Shown: positions 6,552 through 10,540 of the stretch, one piece after another
Layout of the letters: each line of letters begins with the position of its first letter
Numbering within the stretch: the stretch's first letter is position 1
NCBI GenBank assembly: GCA_965178635.1
Contig: CBCXVT010000037.1
Coordinates: 1-10,540 of the forward strand
DNA: 10,540 bases
Source: GCA-2733415 sp965178635
GTDB lineage: Bacteria; Bacteroidota; Bacteroidia; Flavobacteriales; Flavobacteriaceae
Direction of reading: 5' to 3'
Made by a program: the position numbers and the translations under genes
The notes under the pieces: generated by a model
Database searches by the model: none
What the model saw: the letters and a program-made list of their open reading frames with translations, nothing else
What the model was told of the DNA's origin: nothing

Positions 6552-7442
6552 TTAGTATTGCCATTGATCTAACTCAAAGTCTCTGATTTTTGTTCTAATT
6601 CTTTCAGATTCTAATAATTGCATTAATGCATTGTTAGGAATGTATTCCTCAATTTTTCTATCTTGATACACGTTTTCTTCTTTATACATTGTAGAACTAA
6701 ATCGTCTAGAGTTCAACATATGATCAAAAGAAATTGGCATAGCTGTATTTTTATTATTGAAGCTCATTGCATCATTTAACACTACTCTAGTATCAGGGAA
6801 AAATACCCAAAACTGTTCTACCAAATCACCGTCTTCTGCATCAATAAAGTATACATCAGGTGTTACTGGTGATAAACCAATTAATCTATAACGTAATTGT
6901 CCTTGACGCTTATCAAAATACCATAATCCTTTAATTCGGTATTCTTTAACGTCATATGACGTGATTTCAGTTGTATCAATATACTCTGGAGAAATAGGCT
7001 CACCAGCATTATACTGCTCATAACCTAAATCTAAAGTATCTATTTTTAACAACCCTTCTCTAACTTCAGAAAATGTTTTTTTACCGGTAAAATAAGAATC
7101 TGTATATAGGTTTTCTATATTACCGTTTTTAATGTTCTTTATCAGAACATCATATAAACTTCTTCTTTCTTTACCAATATTCATTGTGTCTACTGGATAG
7201 TATAAAGGAAAATTTGCTCTTTCATCAAGAACCACTTTTTCCCATACCATTTTTGACCAAAGCACATCTTTATCATCAATAAACCCATATTCTAAGGGCT
7301 TATTATTATCATAATTTTTTTGCGCTTCTGTTTTAACACCAATTTCCTCAGGATTTTTAGCGTTTAAAAGATTGTATTGTGCAAAAACTCCCTGAGTTAA
7401 TGTCACCAATGTAATCGTTAATAAAAAATTTCTCCAATTCAT
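6552..7442 (-). CDS. gldN: GldN (PorN-type), type IX secretion / gliding protein
   Basis: This 296-residue protein is the periplasmic partner of GldK in the ring attached under the outer membrane in the type IX secretion system, which drives both protein export and gliding. A signal peptide is visible (NFLLTITLVTLTQGVFA, cleavage likely after Ala21, before Gln22). The mature part carries wording typical of GldN, such as LWYFDKRQGQLRYRLIGL, FWVFFPDTR and the RRFSSTMYKEENVYQDRKI segment near the end. Length fits the family (about 300). It is the last gene of the gldKLMN cluster, 96 bp after gldM with a large inverted repeat in the gap, and is closed by a strong terminator. The order K-L-M-N supports the name. 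F. johnsoniae has a paralogue, gldO, beside gldN; none is present here. Confidence 0.95.
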   Translation of the reverse strand: MNWRNFLLTITLVTLTQGVFAQYNLLNAKNPEEIGVKTEAQKNYDNNKPLEYGFIDDKDVLWSKMVWEKVVLDERANFPLYYPVDTMNIGKERRSLYDVLIKNIKNGNIENLYTDSYFTGKKTFSEVREGLLKIDTLDLGYEQYNAGEPISPEYIDTTEITSYDVKEYRIKGLWYFDKRQGQLRYRLIGLSPVTPDVYFIDAEDGDLVEQFWVFFPDTRVVLNDAMSFNNKNTAMPISFDHMLNSRRFSSTMYKEENVYQDRKIEEYIPNNALMQLLESERIRTKIRDFELDQWQY

Positions 7443-7478
7443 TTTTTAAGTATATTTCTTAATTACAATTTTTTAAGA

Positions 7479-7520
7479 GAATTCACTAAAAACAGTTTTT
7501 TTACTGGACTTAGTGAATTC
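7479..7520 (-). promoter_or_regulatory. Hairpin between gldM and gldN
   Basis: GAATTCACTAA (7479-7489) and TTAGTGAATTC (7510-7520) form an 11-bp outer stem. Inside, after a 3x3 internal loop, CAGT (7493-7496) pairs with ACTG (7503-7506) around T-rich bases. On the transcribed strand no T-tract follows, so this is not an ordinary terminator. It lies between two genes of one operon and may affect mRNA processing, stability or the relative level of GldN. Confidence 0.6.
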
Positions 7521-7538
7521 AATTTTAATTAAAATTTC

Positions 7539-9113
7539 TTAGTTAGAAATTTCAATAATACAAGGTGACGCATCTTTTAATTTAATTGAACTTCCAACTA
7601 CAGAAGCTTTTAAACCAAATATAGAAACTTGATCCCCTCTTTTTGCTCTAGCTAAAGCGCTTTGAGCTCTTGCATTCAATTTACTACCATTACAAACAAT
7701 AGTTGGTTGTCCTGGAACTTTAAATTTGAATGAGTTTACTTTTAATTTTAAATCGAAAACAAAGTCTTCTAACATTGCCGTAACAGTTGAACTTTTTAAA
7801 GAACTCTTAGATTTCTTGATAGATCCTCCTTGTCCAGAAACTGCTGCTTGTGGACGTGGGATATCTTTGATTCTAAATTTCTTTTTATCAGAAACCTTAG
7901 ATCCGTCAGGCAACGTTCCTGTTACATTAATTGAAACCTCTCTACCTTTTGTTGGTGTCATAACATATCCTTTACCAGATTTTCTTAATCCAGAAGCAGA
8001 TGCATTAACTTTATCAGATGACACACCAGCAAATGAAATTGTCATTGGGTTAGGAATTCCACGATATACTACGTTCATCTTATCTGCAGAAATAGTTGCA
8101 GAATTTGGTTTAGGAACTACTGCATAAGAACTTTCGATAGCAACCTCTACTGGCTTTCCGTTTTCTAAGAATACGAATTTACCTTTTAAGTCACGCTCTC
8201 CAACTGCTCCAGCAGGAAAATCTAAAACAACACCACCATCTTTAAAGTTTTTCTTGTCAACTTCGTTACCGTTTAATGTAACCGAGTTAGGTTTGGTTGA
8301 TGCATCAACACGTCCTAAAACTATTCTACCTTTAAAGTTTTCACCGTTAAAGAATGCAGTTTTTTCAGGCACAACAATAGCTCTATAGTTACTAAAAGAT
8401 AAAGCAGACTCTTGTTGACCAGATAATAATCTAGATAACACATCAGACTCTAATGCTTTAACATTAGATTGCATAGAAGATAACTTCGCTAAAGATGCAA
8501 TTGCTGGGAAACCTTTAAAGTTATAGTCTAACCATTTCTTGTTAGCACCATCATTTGCTTTAACAGGGTCCGTATTGAACTTAGCATTTAAAATATCAAT
8601 TAATGCTTGGTTCATTTGCTTTCCTCCTTTACCTTTAGAATCTAACAATGCGAACATTGATTTTCTATAGTTATCAAAAGCAGCAACAACTTCTTTTCCT
8701 TTAGGAGAAAGATTATCGCCAGCAAACCAAGCTTCATCAATAGCATCTCCTTTATCCATGCTTTCATAGTTCAAAGAACCATCTTCATTTCTTCCTTCTT
8801 CAAAAGGTTTCTTAACATCCGTTTTAATATCTTCTAAGAATGCATAGAATTCATTTGAAGCCTTTGAAATATTTTTTGCTTTAGAATTTACAACACTATA
8901 TTGCTCAGGTTCATCTTGAGCTTTTTGAGCAATCTTATCTAAGAAATTAGTATTCTTAGCAGTAGACGCTTGGTTATTTTCTACAAATTTATCGTTCATG
9001 ATACCAAATGCTGTCAATACTTCTTTTGACATATTTAGTGCTAACATAGCAATTAACACTAAGTACATTAGGTTAATCATCTTCTGCCTTGGGGACAATT
9101 TTCCACTAGCCAT
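7539..9113 (-). CDS. gldM: GldM (PorM-type), type IX secretion motor shaft
   Basis: The protein has 524 residues (513 in F. johnsoniae, as I recall). GldM is anchored in the inner membrane by one N-terminal helix and spans the periplasm as an elongated dimer. With GldL it forms the proton-driven rotary motor that powers type IX secretion and gliding, and its far end contacts the GldK/GldN ring. Seen: the start MASGKLSPRQKMINLMYLVL, one membrane segment at about 12-32, then helical (about 35-230) and beta-rich (about 240-524) regions consistent with the D1-D4 periplasmic domains. Arg9, in SPRQKMINLM before the helix, matches the position reported as important for motor function in F. johnsoniae. 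The start is fixed by this conserved N-terminus. It lies between gldL (62-bp gap) and gldN (96-bp gap). Confidence 0.97.
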   Translation of the reverse strand: MASGKLSPRQKMINLMYLVLIAMLALNMSKEVLTAFGIMNDKFVENNQASTAKNTNFLDKIAQKAQDEPEQYSVVNSKAKNISKASNEFYAFLEDIKTDVKKPFEEGRNEDGSLNYESMDKGDAIDEAWFAGDNLSPKGKEVVAAFDNYRKSMFALLDSKGKGGKQMNQALIDILNAKFNTDPVKANDGANKKWLDYNFKGFPAIASLAKLSSMQSNVKALESDVLSRLLSGQQESALSFSNYRAIVVPEKTAFFNGENFKGRIVLGRVDASTKPNSVTLNGNEVDKKNFKDGGVVLDFPAGAVGERDLKGKFVFLENGKPVEVAIESSYAVVPKPNSATISADKMNVVYRGIPNPMTISFAGVSSDKVNASASGLRKSGKGYVMTPTKGREVSINVTGTLPDGSKVSDKKKFRIKDIPRPQAAVSGQGGSIKKSKSSLKSSTVTAMLEDFVFDLKLKVNSFKFKVPGQPTIVCNGSKLNARAQSALARAKRGDQVSIFGLKASVVGSSIKLKDASPCIIEISN

Positions 9114-9117
9114 ATTC

Positions 9118-9178
9118 TAATTAGTTTTTTTTAATTAATAAAATTTGATTTTAAAATAGTTTTATTAAAAACTAATTA
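9118..9178 (-). repeat. Inverted repeat across the gldL stop and gldL-gldM gap
   Basis: TAATTAGTTTTT (9118-9129) and AAAAACTAATTA (9167-9178) are 12-bp perfect arms. AATAAAA (9137-9143) and TTTTATT (9160-9166) can extend the stem after a 7-nt one-sided bulge. The right arm contains the TAA stop of gldL. The whole gap is A+T only apart from a few bases, so the stem would be weak. Possible RNA-level role between cotranscribed genes. Confidence 0.5.
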
Positions 9179-9811
9179 CTTTCCTCCCATTGCAGATAAC
9201 ATTCCACCATATACTCCGTTTAAAGAAGATAAGTTAGAAGTTAATGACTCCATTTGAGATTTTAATCCTTCAGCGTTATCAGCAGCAGCTTTGTTAGCTT
9301 CAGCTTGACGTGCAGCAGATTCCATTTGTACTTTGTAAAGAGAGTTTAAAGATTCCATTTGCCCAGCAGCTAATGACATTTGCTCTGAATATTTTTTAGT
9401 TGCAGCGATAGAATCAACAGCTGGTTGAATGTTATCAGCAGCACCTTTAAAGTTCTGGATTGATGTACTTAAAGAAGACATTAAAGAAGCGTCTAATTTA
9501 GCATCTTTTAACATATCATCTAATTTTTGAGATAACATACCTTGAGCATCTCCTTTTACTTCTTTCTTTCCTTTAGAACCACCTTGTCCACCTGCTAATT
9601 CTGGGTAAACTAGTGACCAGTCTAAATCATCTCCTACAGGTTCGAATGCTGATAATGCGAAAATTGCTGCTTCAGCTCCAAGTCCAACGATAAGCATTAT
9701 ACTTGCTCCAGGCCAGTGCATTAATTTGAAAAGTGCTCCTAAGATTACAACTGCTGCTCCTAGTCCGTAAGCCATTGCCATAAATTTCTTGTATCCTTTT
9801 GATTGTGCCAT
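9176..9811 (-). CDS. gldL: GldL (PorL-type), type IX secretion motor membrane subunit
   Basis: The protein has 211 residues (about 215 in F. johnsoniae, as I recall). GldL forms the inner-membrane ring around the GldM helices and couples proton flow to rotation. Two membrane helices are visible: about 12-31 (MAYGLGAAVVILGALFKLM) and about 36-56 (ASIMLIVGLGAEAAIFALS), joined by the conserved HWPG turn (32-35). Glu47 in GLGAEAAIF corresponds to the membrane glutamate (Glu49 in F. johnsoniae) described as essential for proton coupling. The rest is a soluble, probably cytoplasmic domain: a Gly/Lys-rich linker (about 73-90) and then long Ala-, Ser- and Met-rich helices. The start is set by the MAQSKGYKKFMAMAYG opening. 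It lies 59 bp after gldK and 62 bp before gldM. Confidence 0.97.
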   Translation of the reverse strand: MAQSKGYKKFMAMAYGLGAAVVILGALFKLMHWPGASIMLIVGLGAEAAIFALSAFEPVGDDLDWSLVYPELAGGQGGSKGKKEVKGDAQGMLSQKLDDMLKDAKLDASLMSSLSTSIQNFKGAADNIQPAVDSIAATKKYSEQMSLAAGQMESLNSLYKVQMESAARQAEANKAAADNAEGLKSQMESLTSNLSSLNGVYGGMLSAMGGK

Positions 9812-9870
9812 AATAAATAGTTTTTAGTTTAAGTTAAGTTAATAAATTGTTGGTTATAGTTAATAATTAA

Positions 9871-10540
9871 TTATCGTGCGGTATTTTTAGATTGAGTTAC
9901 ATCTGTACCCATATAATCTTGAACAGTTCTGAAACCTACATAACTCCTTGCAGAATCTGCATATTCAAAATCACGTGAACTTACCTGTAAAAAGAATGCA
10001 ACATCCTTCCAAGACCCACCACGAATTACTTTACGCATATTTTTCTTGTCATTTACACTTGGATTCATTGTAGACATGTACTCATATGCATTAGCTTCAT
10101 AAGATGACGCAGTCCATTCAGACACGTTTCCTGCCATATTATACATGTTATAATCGTTTGGTTGATATGCATCAGCTTCTACAGTATACAACGCCTGGTC
10201 TGCTGCATAATCCCCTCTTAAAGGTTTGAAGTTAGCCATAAAACAACCTCTGTCATTTTTAGCATAAGGTCCTCCCCATGGGTAAGTACCACCTTCTAGA
10301 CCTCCACGAGCAGCATACTCCCATTCTGCCTCAGATGGCAATCTGAAACTATTTACATGCGCTCTACCTTTTTTAATTACTGCATTTTTATTTAAAGTCC
10401 TCCAGTCACAAAACGCTTTAGCTTGCTCCCAAGACACACCAACTACTGGATAAGACCCATATGCATCATGCCAGAAATAATCATTATGCATTGGCTCATT
10501 ATATGAGTAAGCAAAATCTCTAATCCAAGCTGTTGTATCA
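9871..10540 (-). CDS. gldK: GldK (PorK-type) lipoprotein, 3' part only
   Basis: The C-terminal 222 or so residues of GldK are present. The frame is open to the window edge, continuing upstream of a Met codon at 10491 through TTAWIRDFAYSYNEP, so that Met is internal. GldK is an outer-membrane lipoprotein that builds the periplasmic ring of the type IX system with GldN. The visible part is the formylglycine-generating-enzyme/sulfatase-modifying fold: VVGVSWEQAKAFCDW, FRLPSEAEWEYAARGG, NMAGNVSEWTASS, VIRGGSWKD and a final SYVGFRTVQDY. The cysteines used by true formylglycine-generating enzymes in the last segment are absent, as expected for a structural GldK. It ends in TAA at 9873-9871, 59 bp before gldL. 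The signal peptide, lipobox and promoter of the operon lie outside the window. Confidence 0.95.
   Translation of the reverse strand, partial: DTTAWIRDFAYSYNEPMHNDYFWHDAYGSYPVVGVSWEQAKAFCDWRTLNKNAVIKKGRAHVNSFRLPSEAEWEYAARGGLEGGTYPWGGPYAKNDRGCFMANFKPLRGDYAADQALYTVEADAYQPNDYNMYNMAGNVSEWTASSYEANAYEYMSTMNPSVNDKKNMRKVIRGGSWKDVAFFLQVSSRDFEYADSARSYVGFRTVQDYMGTDVTQSKNTAR

Noticed and set aside
7726..8127. 133-codon plus-strand ORF opposite gldM
   Set aside because: It is fully antisense to the conserved gldM gene, has no recognisable domain, and arises from the codon bias of the real gene.

Overview
The window is AT-rich chromosomal DNA of a Bacteroidota bacterium, almost certainly class Flavobacteriia. 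Four things support this: the gldK-gldL-gldM-gldN cluster of gliding motility and type IX secretion, promoter boxes of the TTG/TAnnTTTG type special to this phylum, the lack of Shine-Dalgarno sequences before the genes, and an initiator tRNA of Bacteroidota form. I cannot name the genus.

Right part (about 2850-10540): ordinary core genome. Reading leftwards on the minus strand it holds the 3' end of gldK, then complete gldL, gldM and gldN, which make the secretion motor and its outer-membrane-associated ring. A strong hairpin terminator closes this operon. Next comes an FAD-dependent oxidoreductase of the DAO family (minus), convergent with a small DUF983 zinc-ribbon membrane protein (plus). 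A YheS-like ABC-F ATPase (minus) is divergent from the DUF983 gene. Last is the initiator tRNA-Met with its own promoter and terminator. The gldL-gldM and gldM-gldN gaps both hold inverted repeats that are not terminators.

Left part (1-2850): an accessory region lying directly downstream of the initiator tRNA, as expected of an integrative element or insertion hot spot. It holds a tyrosine recombinase whose ATG touches the T-tract of the tRNA terminator. An unrecognised 238-residue protein follows, overlapping the recombinase gene by 8 bp. Beyond this two-gene operon there is no intact gene for 540 bp (234-773). That stretch is filled with CAA/TTG-rich structure: four 11-bp tandem units, two large perfect hairpins with related arm sequences, a (CAA)17 microsatellite, and the 3' remnant of an IS110-type transposase. 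The left edge holds the end of an unrecognised plus-strand ORF.

The most interesting material is the recombinase, its coupled unknown partner and the nearby CAA-rich palindromes and 11-bp repeats. This could be a recombination or attachment region, perhaps with an integron-like layout (recombinase, then structured sites, then short orphan ORFs). It could also be only terminators and slippage-prone repeats. No copy of the tRNA 3' end was seen at the left, so a far end of the element, if there is one, lies outside the window.
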